From positions 558,001 through 622,000 of the forward strand of contig JAHCJY010000002.1 of NCBI GenBank assembly GCA_026126065.1: a stretch of 64,000 nt of DNA. The letters are read 5' to 3'. This stretch comes from Bauldia sp. GTDB lineage: Bacteria; Pseudomonadota; Alphaproteobacteria; Rhizobiales; Kaistiaceae. Numbering within the stretch: the stretch's first letter is position 1; every line of letters starts with the position of its first letter. Made by a program: the position numbers and the translations under genes. Positions 51,261 through 60,712 of this stretch are shown here, in pieces. Below the pieces are notes generated by a model, which was not told where the DNA came from, did not search any database, and worked only from the letters and a program-made list of their open reading frames with translations.

Positions 51261-52442
51261 ATGTCCGTCGTATCGCGTCGTGCCGGGGCGGCCGCGGCAG
51301 CCTTCGATGCCGTGGGGCGATTCTACTTCGCCTCGCGCTATTCCGAGCGGCGTTTCGCCGAGACCATCTCGGACTTCACCTTCGGCAACCCGCAGGAAAT
51401 GCCACTTCCCGGCATTGGCGAGGCAATCCGTCGCCACGCGTTGCCGCAGAACAAGAACTGGTTCGCCTATAAGACCAGCGAAACCGGGCCGCAGACATTC
51501 GTTGCCGGCCGGCTCTCGGCCGAGCTCGGCCTTCGGTTCGCACCGGAGGACATCGCGCTGACGGCCGGCGCCTTCGCGGCGATCGCCCTCGCCTTCCGGC
51601 TGGTGGTCGATGCCGGGGACGAGATCGTGTTCTCTGAGCCGGGCTGGTTCTGCTACGAGCCCATCGCGTTCGCCGCGGACGCCGTGCCGAGGAAGGTCGC
51701 GCTGAGGGCGCCGGCGTTCGATCTCGACCTTGCGGCGATCGACGCCGCAATCACGCCGCGGACGCGGCTCGTGATCGTCAACACGCCGCACAACCCCACC
51801 GGCCGCATCGTCCAGCCCGACGTGCTCGCCGACCTTGCGGACCTGCTGACCCGCGCCTCGCGCCGCATCAGCCGGCCGATCTTCCTCCTCTCGGACGAGC
51901 CCTACCGGCGGCTGCGGTTCGACGGCCGCGGCTTCACCAGCCCCGCGACGCTCTACCCGCACACGCTGATCTCGTATTCCTACGGCAAGGTGCTGCTCGC
52001 CCCCGGCCAGCGTCTCGGCTACCTCGCGCTCTCGCCGCTGATGCCGATGCCCGACCGGAAGGCACTCCAGGACGCGTTGTTCCCCGCGCAGATGGCGCTC
52101 GGCTGGACGTTCCCGAATGCTGTGATGCAGTACGCCCTGCCCGACCTCGAGGACCTGTCGATCGACATCGCCGCCCTCACCCGGCGGCGCGACGTGCTGG
52201 TCGGAACGCTGGGCGCTGCGGGCTACGAAGTGCTTCTGCCGGAGGGGACGTTCTATCTCTGGGGCCGCTGGCCCGCGGGCGCCGACCCGGAGCGCACGTG
52301 GAACGCCCTCACCGACCGCGACGTGTTCGTGATGCCGGGCGAGATCCTCGGCGCACCCGGCTGGTTCCGCATTTGCCTGACGGCGTCCGATGCGATGGTC
52401 GAGCGTGCCCTGCCGGCCTTCGCCGAAGCCGTCCGGCCCTAA
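51261..52442 (+). CDS. PLP-dependent class I/II aminotransferase
   Basis: The 393-aa product is a fold-type I aminotransferase: FGNPQEMPLPGIGEAIRRHA at the start, GAFAAIALAFRLVVDAGDEI, NTPHNPTGRIVQPDVLADLA with the conserved NPTG, LLSDEPYRRLRFDG, and the PLP lysine in SYSYGKVLLAPGQRLGYLAL (about residue 240). ICLTASDAMVERALPAF closes the small domain. The ATG at 51261 was chosen over a TTG at 51225. The substrate is unknown. A CBS-domain gene lies convergently 8 bases downstream. Confidence 0.9.
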   Translation: MSVVSRRAGAAAAAFDAVGRFYFASRYSERRFAETISDFTFGNPQEMPLPGIGEAIRRHALPQNKNWFAYKTSETGPQTFVAGRLSAELGLRFAPEDIALTAGAFAAIALAFRLVVDAGDEIVFSEPGWFCYEPIAFAADAVPRKVALRAPAFDLDLAAIDAAITPRTRLVIVNTPHNPTGRIVQPDVLADLADLLTRASRRISRPIFLLSDEPYRRLRFDGRGFTSPATLYPHTLISYSYGKVLLAPGQRLGYLALSPLMPMPDRKALQDALFPAQMALGWTFPNAVMQYALPDLEDLSIDIAALTRRRDVLVGTLGAAGYEVLLPEGTFYLWGRWPAGADPERTWNALTDRDVFVMPGEILGAPGWFRICLTASDAMVERALPAFAEAVRP

Positions 52443-52449
52443 GTCCCGA

Positions 52450-52899
52450 TCAGCCCCGCCCGTCGCCGCCGCCGGAGAGGTAGAGCTTCAGCCACTGCTC
52501 GTTGACCTCGGCCTCGTGGAGCAGCGCCATCAACGCCTCGCGGACGTAGATCACCCCGATCGCCCGGCCGGAATCGTCGACGATCGGCAGGTGCTTGAGG
52601 CCCTTCTTCTGGGCCATCTCGGCGACTTCGGTAAGCGTCTGCGCGGCCTTGCAGGTGGTGGTCTTCGTCGACATCAGCGTCTGAACCGACGAATTGGTGA
52701 CGACGTTCGGGTGTTTCGCGACCCAGCCCACCACGTCGCTGTCCGTCACCACGCCTGCGAGTATTCCGCTGGCATCCGCGACCGTGATGAGATCGATCCC
52801 GGGCTGCGCCAGCTCCCGGGCGGCATCCTGGATCGTCGCGTCCATTGACAGCACGATCAGCCGCTTGCTCGCCGTCGGCAGATAATCCCTCACCAGCAC
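52450..52899 (-). CDS. CBS-domain pair protein
   Basis: The 149-aa product contains two CBS modules: MDATIQDAARELAQPGIDL, then GVVTDSDVVGWVAKHPNVV, and the second DVLM-type TLTEVAEMAQKKGLKHLPIV with GVIYVREALMALL. CBS pairs bind adenosine nucleotides and usually regulate other proteins or act alone. The GTG start at 52899 is preceded by GGGGAGGGA; the GTG at 52893 is an alternative. The reading frame extends upstream without a better start. Partner unknown. Confidence 0.85.
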   Translation of the reverse strand: MLVRDYLPTASKRLIVLSMDATIQDAARELAQPGIDLITVADASGILAGVVTDSDVVGWVAKHPNVVTNSSVQTLMSTKTTTCKAAQTLTEVAEMAQKKGLKHLPIVDDSGRAIGVIYVREALMALLHEAEVNEQWLKLYLSGGGDGRG

Positions 52900-53089
52900 C
52901 GTTTGGTCCCTCCCCAGGTCGCTTCGGCGCAAAAGATAGCGGTGGCCGGAGGCCAAGGCCAGCGATGGCGGACGTCGATCGTCACGCTCGCCACGCGGCG
53001 TCGGAACCGCGGCTCGCTGGGCCACTGCCGTGCGCGAGTACCTGTTGCGTGCTGGCGAACCAGGCTTCGTGAAGCGGGAAAGGCCGCCG

Positions 53090-54250
53090 TCAGGCGGCGA
53101 GCGCCGCGGCGGTGCGGAGCTGATTGCCGCCGAGCCGCTTGGCTTCGTACAGCGCCCTGTCCGCCGCGTGCAGCATCATCTCGATGCTCATCGTGGAGCG
53201 GGGCGCGCTGCTCAGCCCCGCCGAAGCCGTGCAGTTGCCGCGACCGAAGCGGAGATCCGCGACCCCGCCGGCGAATGCGCGCATGATGCGTTCCGCGGCG
53301 ATCCGGCCACACGCCTCGTCGGTGTCCGGCAGGATGGCCGCAAACTCCTCGCCGCCAATGCGACCGATACAGTCGCCTGCCCGAAGCGTCGCACTCGCCG
53401 CCGAGGCGAATGCCCGGATGACCGCATCGCCGACCGGGTGGCCGTAGGTATCGTTGATCTGCTTGAAGCGGTCGAGGTCGAACACGATGACCGTCGTCGG
53501 ACGCCGGTAGCGTGCGCCATGCGCGATCATCGAGTTGGCGCGGTCAAAGAGCGCGCGCCGGTTGGGCAGGCCCGTAAGCGGATCGGTGAGCGCCGCCGCG
53601 CGAAGCCGGGTCTCGATGCGCTCCTTGACGAGCGTCACCATGAGCACGGCCAGGGCGTAGACGAAGATCGAGGACTCGATCGCGAACCAGGAGAACGAAG
53701 GATCCTCGAACGGCACCGCGATGCCGCCATTGACGTAGCCGATGACCGCGATCGGAATTCGGCAGAGAACCGCCGCGGCGTGGACCGTGAAGACGACGAC
53801 GACCGCCACCCGCGCCCGCGACGGGTCGCTGCGCCAGACCTCGCGCGCCGCCATAAGGCACATGGTCGCCATGCCGAGCGAAGCGATTGTGACCCGCCAT
53901 TCGAACGTCTGGCTGACCGCCGGAATCAAGGCGAGGAGCAGCCAGATCAGCGCGGCGCCCGCGGGCACGATTTGGGTCGTCGGGCGTCGCGCGAAGGCAC
54001 GCGCCGCGTTCCAGCCGAGGCCGATGCCGTAAAGGACGATCGCGTTGGCGATCTGGATGGTGAAGAAGTCCGGGATCGTGTCGCGGAGGGCGAGAAGGAT
54101 GTTTCCCGCGCCGGCCACCGCGTAGGCGGCGGAAAGCCATAGGAGGCTCTTCTCGTGCCTGTTCTGCAGCCAGCTCCACAGGAGCAGGCCCGTGCAGGTG
54201 AGCATAGAGACCACCAGCACGACGAAAAGGGTCGGCGGATCGAACCGCAT
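53090..54250 (-). CDS. Membrane diguanylate cyclase (GGDEF)
   Basis: The 386-aa product has about six N-terminal membrane helices (LFVVLVVSMLTCTGLLLWSW and others), then a cytosolic GGDEF domain. Key motifs are LTDPLTGLPNRRALFDRANS, FDLDRFKQINDTYGHPVGDA and the active-site GGEEF (IGRIGGEEFAAILPD). Its C-terminal RALYEAKRLGGNQ is typical. It probably makes cyclic di-GMP in response to a membrane signal. It lies 142 bases from pyrE on the minus strand. The start MRFDPPTLFV at 54250 fits; a longer frame upstream is not plausible. Confidence 0.92.
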   Translation of the reverse strand: MRFDPPTLFVVLVVSMLTCTGLLLWSWLQNRHEKSLLWLSAAYAVAGAGNILLALRDTIPDFFTIQIANAIVLYGIGLGWNAARAFARRPTTQIVPAGAALIWLLLALIPAVSQTFEWRVTIASLGMATMCLMAAREVWRSDPSRARVAVVVVFTVHAAAVLCRIPIAVIGYVNGGIAVPFEDPSFSWFAIESSIFVYALAVLMVTLVKERIETRLRAAALTDPLTGLPNRRALFDRANSMIAHGARYRRPTTVIVFDLDRFKQINDTYGHPVGDAVIRAFASAASATLRAGDCIGRIGGEEFAAILPDTDEACGRIAAERIMRAFAGGVADLRFGRGNCTASAGLSSAPRSTMSIEMMLHAADRALYEAKRLGGNQLRTAAALAA

Positions 54251-54391
54251 CGCCGGACGTTCCCCCAGATGGCGGCGCCAGTGCCGCCCGGGAACCGTCG
54301 TGCCGCCGCACAATGAGCCCCGTATAGCTAGGAGTATCCGGCAAACATTCACATCTGCTTAAGAAGCGGCGGCGCGCGCTTGCGCCAGACG

Positions 54392-54985
54392 TCACACGAA
54401 ATCCCGAGCACGCAGGACGGAGCGGAGCCGAACGCCGGCGGCGGCGAAGTTCTCCACCGCGCCCTCCTCGCGATCGAGCACGCTCACGGCGTCCTCCACG
54501 ATGGCCCCCTCGGACCGCGCCGCCTCGATGGCCTTCATGGTCGAGCCGCCGGTCGTTGTAACGTCGTCCACCATCAGAACCCGCTTTCCGGACAGGGTCT
54601 CGCCGTCCCTGAGGCCCTCGATGGCCAGCCGTGTCCCGTGGTCCTTGGGCTTCTTGCGGACGAAGAACGTCGCGACGGGCTTTCCGGCGAGATGGCTGAG
54701 CGCGGCAATCGCCCCGAGGATCGGCACCGCGCCCATTTCGAGGCCGCCGGCAAAGTCGGGCCGGGCGTCTGCCGCAAGCGCAAGGAGGCCACGCGCCGCA
54801 AGGTACGAGCCCTCCGGCTGCATCAGCGTCGGCTTGAGGTTGAAGTAGAGCGTGCTCTCGCGCCCCGAGGCGAGCGTGAATTTGCCGGTGCGGAACGAGC
54901 GGTCGCGGACGATGGCAATGAGGCGGGCACGTTCCTCGTCAGAAAGCGGCGCATCGGGCGCCTGGGCCATCCTGTCGCTCGTCAT
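54392..54985 (-). CDS. pyrE: Orotate phosphoribosyltransferase
   Basis: PyrE joins orotate and PRPP to give OMP in pyrimidine synthesis. The 197-aa product has FTLASGRESTLYFNLKPTLM, GAVPILGAIAALSHLAGKPV, FFVRKKPKDHGTRLAIEG and the PRPP motif VLMVDDVTTTGGSTMKAIEA, with DREEGAVENF in the cap. This is the long alphaproteobacterial PyrE type. The ATG at 54985 is preceded by GGGGAG; other in-frame starts add 11 residues. It is a single gene here. Confidence 0.95.
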   Translation of the reverse strand: MTSDRMAQAPDAPLSDEERARLIAIVRDRSFRTGKFTLASGRESTLYFNLKPTLMQPEGSYLAARGLLALAADARPDFAGGLEMGAVPILGAIAALSHLAGKPVATFFVRKKPKDHGTRLAIEGLRDGETLSGKRVLMVDDVTTTGGSTMKAIEAARSEGAIVEDAVSVLDREEGAVENFAAAGVRLRSVLRARDFV

Positions 54986-55120
54986 CGCAGTCGCTCCCCG
55001 TTCGTCGGCGGAGATCAACGGCTGACCCGTGTCAGGTCAAGCGGAAAGCAGCGCGACTGCTCCCGTCGGGTCATTCCTGCTAGGGTGGCCCACCGGTGGG
55101 GGCGCACCCGGGAGGAACAC

Positions 55121-55534
55121 ATGCAGGAATTCGTCAATCAGGTCGCGAGCCGCCTCGGAGTACCGGCATCCACGGCGTCTGACGCGGTCGGCGCACTCAT
55201 GAACCTCATCCAGAGGAGCGGCGACAAGGGCGCCGTGTCGGACCTGTTCGCCAAGCTGCCCGGCGCAAGGACGATGGCCGACGATTCCGAGCACGAAGCC
55301 GGCGAAGCACCGGCGGCGGGAGGCATCGGCGGCATGCTGGGCGGCCTCGCCGGCAAGGTCGGCCTCGGCGGCGACGCGGGTGGCCTGGCGGGCCTCGCGT
55401 CGTCCGGGCTGGGTGCCGGACAGATCGGCACGATGGTGACGATGTTCGTCACCTGGGCCAAGTCGAAGGTCGACCCGGCGCTCGTGGACAAGGTGATAGG
55501 CTCGATCCCCGCCCTGAAGAACCTCGCGAAGTAG
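55121..55534 (+). CDS. DUF2780-like small protein
   Basis: The 137-aa product starts MQEFVNQVASRLGVPASTAS and has two helical parts separated by a Gly-rich segment (GGIGGMLGGLAGKVGLGG, GLAGLASSGLGAGQIG). The end VDPALVDKVIGSIPALKNLA is helical. This layout matches the DUF2780 family (VcgC/VcgE), of unknown role. The SD GGAGG at five bases is strong. It is divergent from pyrE and precedes glpK. Confidence 0.75.
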   Translation: MQEFVNQVASRLGVPASTASDAVGALMNLIQRSGDKGAVSDLFAKLPGARTMADDSEHEAGEAPAAGGIGGMLGGLAGKVGLGGDAGGLAGLASSGLGAGQIGTMVTMFVTWAKSKVDPALVDKVIGSIPALKNLAK

Positions 55535-55627
55535 CCTCCTTCCGGGCGCGCGTCCGCCGCCGGACCGGCGCGGCCGCCCTTGCGCGCCATGACGTCTCCG
55601 GCTTCAACGAGCCCGGGAGGACTGACA

Positions 55628-57115
55628 TTGGCCGGCACCGTTCTTGCGATCGACCAGGGCACGACGTCGACCCGCGCGCTCGTCTTCGACCAGCAGCAGC
55701 GTGTCATCGGCGAAGGCCGGCGCGAACTGCGCCAGCACTTTCCTCGGTCGGGTTGGGTGGAGCACGACGCGGAGGAAATCTGGCGCGCCGCCCTCGCCAC
55801 GGCACGGGCGGCGCTCCGGAAGGCCGGCGTCGCGGCAGCGGACGTCGCGGCGATCGGCATCACCAACCAGCGCGAGACGACCGTGGTCTGGGACCGCGAG
55901 ACCGGCAAGCCCGTGGGGCCGGCCATCGTCTGGCAGGACCGCCGCACCGCGCCGCATTGCGAGCGCCTCGCCGAACGCGGCTTCGCCCAGTTGTTCGAGG
56001 AACGGACCGGACTCCGGCTCGACCCGTATTTCTCCGGCACGAAGCTTTCGTGGATTCTGGACAATGTGCCGGGCGCCTGCGAAGGCGCCCGGAGCGGAAA
56101 GCTTCTGTTCGGCACGATCGATTCGTGGCTGGTCTTCCGGCTGACCGCCGGCCGCGTCCATGCGACCGATGCAACCAACGCCTCGCGGACGCTCCTCTTC
56201 GACATTGCGAGGAACTGTTGGGACGAGGAACTCTGCCGCATCCTCGATATCCCGATGCGCATGCTGCCGGAGGTGAAGGACTGCGCCGACAATTTCGGCG
56301 TGACCGATCGCGCTCATTTCGGCGCCGCCATTGCCATCAGGGGCGTCGCGGGCGACCAGCACGCGGCGACGCTCGGCCAGGCCTGCTTCGCGCCCGGCAT
56401 GATGAAATCGACCTACGGCACGGGCTGCTTCGCGGTCCTCAACACCGGAGCGGACCGCGTCCGCTCGACCAATCGGCTCCTGACGACGATCGCCTACCGC
56501 CTCGACGGGCGGACGACCTACGCGCTCGAGGGATCGATCTTCGTTGCCGGCGCCGCCGTCCAGTGGCTCCGCGACGGGCTGAAATTCATCCGCAAGGCCG
56601 CTGATTCGGGCAAGCTCGCCGCCTCGGCCGATCCAACCCAGCAGATCTACCTCGTGCCGGCCTTCGTCGGCCTCGGGGCACCGTGGTGGGACGCCGACGC
56701 TCGCGGCGCACTGTTCGGCCTGACGCGCAACACCGGACCGGCCGAGATGGCGAAAGCGGCCCTCGAGGCAGTGGCATTCCAGACGGCCGACCTCCTCGAC
56801 GCGATGCGCGCCGACTGGCACGGCCGGGGCGAGACCGTCCTTCGCGTCGACGGCGGGATGGTCGCCTCGGATTGGACCATGCAGCGCCTCGCCGACATCC
56901 TCGGCGCGCCCGTGGACCGGCCGAGAATGCTGGAGACGACGGTGCTCGGCGCAGCCTGGCTCGCCGGGTCCGCCGCCGGGGTCTGGCCCGGCATGGAAGG
57001 CTTCGCCGCGTCCTGGTCGCTCGACCGCCGGTTCGATCCGGTCATGGACGTCGACACCCGCGCACACCTTCGCGCCGGATGGCGCGACGCGGTGCAGCGG
57101 ACCCTGAGTCGCTAG
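55628..57115 (+). CDS. glpK: Glycerol kinase
   Basis: GlpK phosphorylates glycerol to glycerol-3-phosphate. The 495-aa product has the FGGY-kinase ATP site [78 protein letters not shown] and [20 protein letters not shown]. The C-terminal signature is in [20 protein letters not shown]. The TTG start at 55628 was chosen because GGGAGG lies six bases upstream and [11 protein letters not shown] is the usual start; an in-frame start at 55580 would add 16 residues. No glpF or glpD is nearby. Confidence 0.95.
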   Translation: MAGTVLAIDQGTTSTRALVFDQQQRVIGEGRRELRQHFPRSGWVEHDAEEIWRAALATARAALRKAGVAAADVAAIGITNQRETTVVWDRETGKPVGPAIVWQDRRTAPHCERLAERGFAQLFEERTGLRLDPYFSGTKLSWILDNVPGACEGARSGKLLFGTIDSWLVFRLTAGRVHATDATNASRTLLFDIARNCWDEELCRILDIPMRMLPEVKDCADNFGVTDRAHFGAAIAIRGVAGDQHAATLGQACFAPGMMKSTYGTGCFAVLNTGADRVRSTNRLLTTIAYRLDGRTTYALEGSIFVAGAAVQWLRDGLKFIRKAADSGKLAASADPTQQIYLVPAFVGLGAPWWDADARGALFGLTRNTGPAEMAKAALEAVAFQTADLLDAMRADWHGRGETVLRVDGGMVASDWTMQRLADILGAPVDRPRMLETTVLGAAWLAGSAAGVWPGMEGFAASWSLDRRFDPVMDVDTRAHLRAGWRDAVQRTLSR

Positions 57116-57132
57116 GCGCCGCCGCGCCCCCG

Positions 57133-57639
57133 TCAGTCGTCGATGTGCTCGGCGACGACCGCCTCGCGCAGCGCCTTGAACGCGGCGAGTTGCTCCTTCT
57201 GGAGCGCACCGGTGGCATCGCGGCTGACGAACACCTTGAACATGATACCGCCGTCGACGTTCAGGAACGCCACGAAGGCGGAGGGCTTGCCCATGAACGG
57301 CCGCTCGACGAAGGCGATGCCACCGCAGCGCTCGTTGCGCAGATGGCCGTGCAGGCCCTTGCGGGCATCGAGGTTGAAGTAGCCGCGCGTGATCTTGCCC
57401 TCGGGCACGCAGCCGGTGATCTCGAAGATCCCGTCCGGCGTGTGAATGATGAGGGTCACGTCGCCCCACCGGGCGATCGCCGCCATCGCATCGGCGAAGA
57501 AGCCGCCCTCGCCGAAATAGCGCATGCCCGCCGGCAGCGCCTCCAGCACGGCGCGGGCTGTGACGCCCTCTTCGGCGGCGACCGTCTCGATCACCGCGCC
57601 GGGATCGGCTGCAAGGCGTTCTGCAAGTGTCGGCCGCAT
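57133..57639 (-). CDS. hutX: Cytosolic heme carrier HutX-like protein
   Basis: HutX-family proteins carry heme in the cytosol to heme-degrading enzymes. The 168-aa product begins MRPTLAERLAADPGAVIETV and has the heme-utilisation landmarks ALPAGMRYFGEGGFFADAMA, WGDVTLIIHTPDGIFEITG, NLDARKGLHGHLRNERCGGI and GKPSAFVAFLNVDGGIMFKV. The fit covers the full length. The ATG overlaps the stop of the adjacent monooxygenase by one base, so both are co-translated. This pairing supports heme iron use. Confidence 0.9.
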   Translation of the reverse strand: MRPTLAERLAADPGAVIETVAAEEGVTARAVLEALPAGMRYFGEGGFFADAMAAIARWGDVTLIIHTPDGIFEITGCVPEGKITRGYFNLDARKGLHGHLRNERCGGIAFVERPFMGKPSAFVAFLNVDGGIMFKVFVSRDATGALQKEQLAAFKALREAVVAEHIDD

Positions 57640-57947
57640 CAGACGCCCTCGACCGAGCTGAAGCCCTCGAAGTGCGGATGGCCGATATACAGCGGCTTGC
57701 TGCCGCCCGCCCCGCGATGCACGGCACGGAACTGCTCCGACCGCGTCCACGCAAGGAAGTCGTCCTCGGTGGCCCACACGGTATGTGAGGCGTACAGGGT
57801 GTACTCATCAGTCGAAGGCCCGCGAAGGAGGTGGAAGTCCTTGAAGCCGGCCATCTCGGCGAGCCGCCGGTCGCGGCTCCGCCACGCCGCCTCGAACGCC
57901 TCCTCCGCTCCCCTGACGACCTTGAATCTGTTCATAGCCACGAACAT
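57639..57947 (-). CDS. Heme-degrading monooxygenase-like protein (IsdG/ABM fold)
   Basis: The 102-aa product is an antibiotic-biosynthesis-monooxygenase-fold protein: MNRFKVVRGAEEAFEAAWRS with the conserved Asn, GFKDFHLLRGPSTDEYTLYA, and HTVWATEDDFLAWTRSEQFR followed by HRGAGG with the conserved Trp and His. Asn, Trp and His form the catalytic set in IsdG-type heme oxygenases. SD GGGAG lies 8 bases upstream. It is upstream of hutX in one operon. Function as a heme oxygenase (HmuD/HmuQ type of rhizobia) is likely but unproven. Confidence 0.82.
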   Translation of the reverse strand: MFVAMNRFKVVRGAEEAFEAAWRSRDRRLAEMAGFKDFHLLRGPSTDEYTLYASHTVWATEDDFLAWTRSEQFRAVHRGAGGSKPLYIGHPHFEGFSSVEGV

Positions 57948-58465
57948 CCGAGGAACTCCCTGCCTTCAAGCGGTAGAGACCGGGCGCGCCAGCGCCCCGC
58001 CACAATTCCGTCCACCGGGAACGCACATCGCCTACCCTCGCCCGAACGATATTCCGGATGACTATTAATCGAGGCAGTCACGGTCAACCGGGTTCTACGA
58101 TTGCCGCGCCTGTATTGAACTTTCGGCGGCGTTCTTTCAACTCGCTCTAAACAATACATTCTCGGCGGCGCTGCTACCATCAACGCTTGCATGCGACGGC
58201 TTCCGGCAATTCGTCGGCCTCAGGTCTCCTCTCAGTGGCTCAGCGCCATGGAACGGAGGCCCGCCGACCCGCTCGGTCGCGCGCGCTGAACCTTCGGTCG
58301 CCGCCGTTGCGCCCCTGGACGGACGAAATTGTATCAGCGCGTATCACTCGGCGGGGCCGTGACCGAACGGTGCAAAGTCGGCCGTTTCCTGCCTGAATTA
58401 GGCGATCCAGCGTCCCTAAGTGCTTGGGCGTGAGCAACCCCCACCCCCCTCTTGGAGGACAAGAC
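57948..58465. other. 518-bp gap without a supported gene
   Basis: Nothing is supported in this divergent region between the heme operon and the EF-hand gene. Part of it (58060-58180) is relatively AT-rich, consistent with promoters. No clear Irr-type iron box was seen. Confidence 0.45.
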
Positions 58466-59095
58466 ATGCCTATTACCCGCACCAGACTCGCCGTGGCCGC
58501 CCTCGTGACCACCGCACTCGGCACCGCCGTTGCGGTCATCCCGAGCTACGCCCAGGACGCCGTCACGACGGCTCCCGCCACGACTGCAACCTCACCCGAC
58601 CCGGCCACGGGAGCGACCCGGGTCCGTCCGGCGGTCGTCGCCTTCCACCGCGGCGAAGGTCCAATGAGCGCGATGCCGCTCGGTCGCATCGACAATCTGA
58701 TGGCGACCTTCGACACCGACGGCGATGGCGTCGTCACGCAGGCCGAGATCGATGCGGTCCGTGCCGGCGAACTCGCCGAGTATGACGCCAATGGCGACGG
58801 CCAGCTGAACCTCGAGGAATACACCGCCTACTGGACCGCGCAGATGTTCGAGCGGATCGTCGACGCCTTCCAGGACCTCGACGCCAATGGCGACGGCAAC
58901 GTCACCACGGAAGAGTGGAGCGCCGGCATCGGCAACATCGTCGCCCGCCTCGACCAGGACGGCGACGCCGCCCTCGGCCCGACCGACGTCCCGCAGCGCG
59001 CAATGGCCGGCGAACGCCATCCGCAGGCCGAACGCGCCGGCCCCGGCGGCGGTCAGGGCCCGGACCGGATGATCATCATCCGCCCGTTCCGCTAG
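58466..59095 (+). CDS. Secreted EF-hand calcium-binding protein
   Basis: The 209-aa product starts after a strong SD (TTGGAGGAC) and has a signal peptide (RLAVAALVTTALGTAVAVIP). It carries four EF-hand loops with canonical ligands: DTDGDGVVTQAE, DANGDGQLNLEE, DANGDGNVTTEE and DQDGDAALGPTD. The fourth is slightly degenerate. The end is Pro/Gly-rich. Such proteins are periplasmic or extracellular calcium buffers of unknown role. A terminator hairpin follows, shared with the convergent outer-membrane gene. Confidence 0.9.
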   Translation: MPITRTRLAVAALVTTALGTAVAVIPSYAQDAVTTAPATTATSPDPATGATRVRPAVVAFHRGEGPMSAMPLGRIDNLMATFDTDGDGVVTQAEIDAVRAGELAEYDANGDGQLNLEEYTAYWTAQMFERIVDAFQDLDANGDGNVTTEEWSAGIGNIVARLDQDGDAALGPTDVPQRAMAGERHPQAERAGPGGGQGPDRMIIIRPFR

Positions 59096-59163
59096 GCACG
59101 CGCGCGGGGGGCGCTCGAGGCAAGTCGCCCGGGATCGCCCCCTGTGGCGCCGCCAGAGAAAAA

Positions 59164-59190
59164 GAAAGCCGGGCCAATGGCCCGGCTTTC
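59164..59190. terminator. Bidirectional terminator between EF-hand and outer-membrane genes
   Basis: A perfect 12-bp inverted repeat (GAAAGCCGGGCC / GGCCCGGCTTTC) with loop AAT lies between convergent genes. Its symmetric A/T ends suit termination from both sides. Confidence 0.8.
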
Positions 59191-59211
59191 ACACGTCTTG
59201 TTCGGTGGAAA

Positions 59212-60159
59212 CTACCGGTGGGCGAAGGGATCGCCGTAGATCGGGTTCCAGTCGGCGAACGGCACTGCGTTGTCGAGCGCCCTGAGTGTGTCGCGGCCGA
59301 GCAGCATGCGCACGCCGACATAGACCATGTGGCTGCGGGTAACGATGGTCTCCGGATCATCGCCGTTCAGGAACACGGCGCGATCGAACGCGTATCCGCC
59401 GTAGATCGACATCGGCGTGGCGCCGATCTTCAGTTCCGCCCGAGCCCCGACGGTCAGCGTGGTCTCGACATCGTTGTCGCCGCCGTCGTCGGTCTCGTAC
59501 CAGCGGTCCCAGCCGGCATGGCCGGTGATGGCGAGGTTGTCCGTGGGATAGAAGGTCGCGTTGGCAACGGCGTAGTAGGCGCGCTCGCCATCGTCGGCGG
59601 CGTCGCCGGCGATGCCAAGGGAGAAGCCACCCTGCGTCGAGACGCGGAACGCACCGAACGTGGCCGCCAGTTCACCTGCGAGGTTGACCCACGTGCCGTC
59701 ATCGGCACTCCAGGTGCCACTGCCGATCCGCCCGACGGACGCCAGGGCACCGAAGCGGATGCCGGTCGGGCTCCCGAACACGACGTGCATACCGACGCCC
59801 CCCGCGCCTTCCGGATCATCCAACTCCTCCTCATCGAGGAGTTGCCACATGTTGAACCAGGCGTCCATTTGCAGCGCCAGAGACGGGTTGATGTTCCATG
59901 CGGCGCGACCGGCGCCGCCGAGCACGTTCTCGCGGAATTCTTCGTCGAACTCGAATGTTCCGTCGAAGAAGATTTCCTCATAGGCCCAACGCATCCCGAA
60001 ATGCGCATCGACGTAGCCGGCCAGGGTCGGCGGCGCGGGCGGCGGCGGCGGCTGCGGGGCGACGACGATGGGCGGCGGAACGGGGTCCGCGGCGAACGCC
60101 GTCGGAGCGAAGGCGACGGTGGAGAGAAGAGTCAGTCCAAGTACAGTTGTCTTCCGCAT
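59212..60159 (-). CDS. Outer-membrane beta-barrel protein
   Basis: The 315-aa product has a signal peptide (TVLGLTLLSTVAFAPTAFAA) and a Pro-rich linker (PPPIVVAPQPPPPPAPP). Then come alternating amphipathic strands: GYVDAHFGMRWAYEEIFF, AAWNINPSLALQMDAWFN, VGMHVVFGSPTGIRFGAL and AELKIGATPMSIYGGYAFD. It ends in HR, not the usual Phe. The layout fits a porin-like barrel of Hyphomicrobiales; a precise family is not recognised. A probable 75-120-bp leader follows the ATG upstream. Confidence 0.75.
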   Translation of the reverse strand: MRKTTVLGLTLLSTVAFAPTAFAADPVPPPIVVAPQPPPPPAPPTLAGYVDAHFGMRWAYEEIFFDGTFEFDEEFRENVLGGAGRAAWNINPSLALQMDAWFNMWQLLDEEELDDPEGAGGVGMHVVFGSPTGIRFGALASVGRIGSGTWSADDGTWVNLAGELAATFGAFRVSTQGGFSLGIAGDAADDGERAYYAVANATFYPTDNLAITGHAGWDRWYETDDGGDNDVETTLTVGARAELKIGATPMSIYGGYAFDRAVFLNGDDPETIVTRSHMVYVGVRMLLGRDTLRALDNAVPFADWNPIYGDPFAHR

Positions 60160-60390
60160 TTCTGAGCCCCATCTTTTTGGAAGTGAATCGAAATCCTGTG
60201 TAAGTATGCCCCGGTCGCCACAGCATGTCCCCGACGGATTGGCATCAGGCGGCCGTTTTCAGCTGGCCGTTGCCATCGTACAACACCTTGAAACGGCCCC
60301 ACCTGGGACCGGAAGGGCTCGCGACAACTCTGAGTAATCTTCGGGGTCATTCCCGCGCCGGCAGCGTCGTGCGTACGATGTCGTACGTTT

Positions 60391-60666
60391 TTACCGGCCG
60401 GCCCGCCCCATCACGTCGACGATCTCCGCAATCTTCTGCCGCTGCTCGTCCGCATCGCCATGCGCGATGGCGTGCTCGACGCAGTGCGCGACGTGATCGC
60501 GGAGGACCTCCTCCTCAACCTTACGGAGCGCCGCACGGACCGCAGAGAGCTGTGTGATGATGTCGATGCAGTAGCGGTTGTCGTCCACCATCGCCGCGAC
60601 GCCCCGCACCTGCCCCTCGATTCGCCCGAGCCGTTTCCGGACGGCCGCCTTCGTCGTGCTGTTCAT
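60391..60666 (-). CDS. csoR: CsoR-family copper-sensing repressor
   Basis: CsoR/RcnR-family repressors (DUF156) release DNA when bound to copper(I) or related ligands. The 91-aa product reads MNSTTKAAVRKRLGRIEGQV, RGVAAMVDDNRYCIDIITQL, SAVRAALRKVEEEVLRDHVA and HCVEHAIAHGDADEQRQKI. The Cys-His-Cys ligand set is visible as C45 in RYCIDII, then H and C in DHVAHCV. It is divergent from copA. The two palindromes in the shared promoter are the likely operators. ATG 60666 suits the family; a longer frame starts at 60702. Confidence 0.92.
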   Translation of the reverse strand: MNSTTKAAVRKRLGRIEGQVRGVAAMVDDNRYCIDIITQLSAVRAALRKVEEEVLRDHVAHCVEHAIAHGDADEQRQKIAEIVDVMGRAGR

Positions 60667-60675
60667 GCTTGACCA

Positions 60676-60692
60676 ATACCCCCCGTGGGTAT
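60676..60692. promoter_or_regulatory. CsoR-type operator 1
   Basis: ATACCCCCCGTGGGTAT has the C-rich interrupted palindrome layout of CsoR-family operators. It starts 10 bases upstream of the csoR ATG. Confidence 0.7.
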
Positions 60693-60712
60693 ATCTCGTC
60701 AAGCAACGCTCG

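Noticed and set aside
48893..51472. Very long open frame on the plus strand
   Set aside because: Arg-rich shadow of the secreted and epimerase genes in the same region; no domains.
60372..60392. CGTACGA/TCGTACG hairpin followed by five Ts at the csoR stop
   Set aside because: T tract is on the plus strand where no gene ends; as a csoR terminator the strand is wrong.
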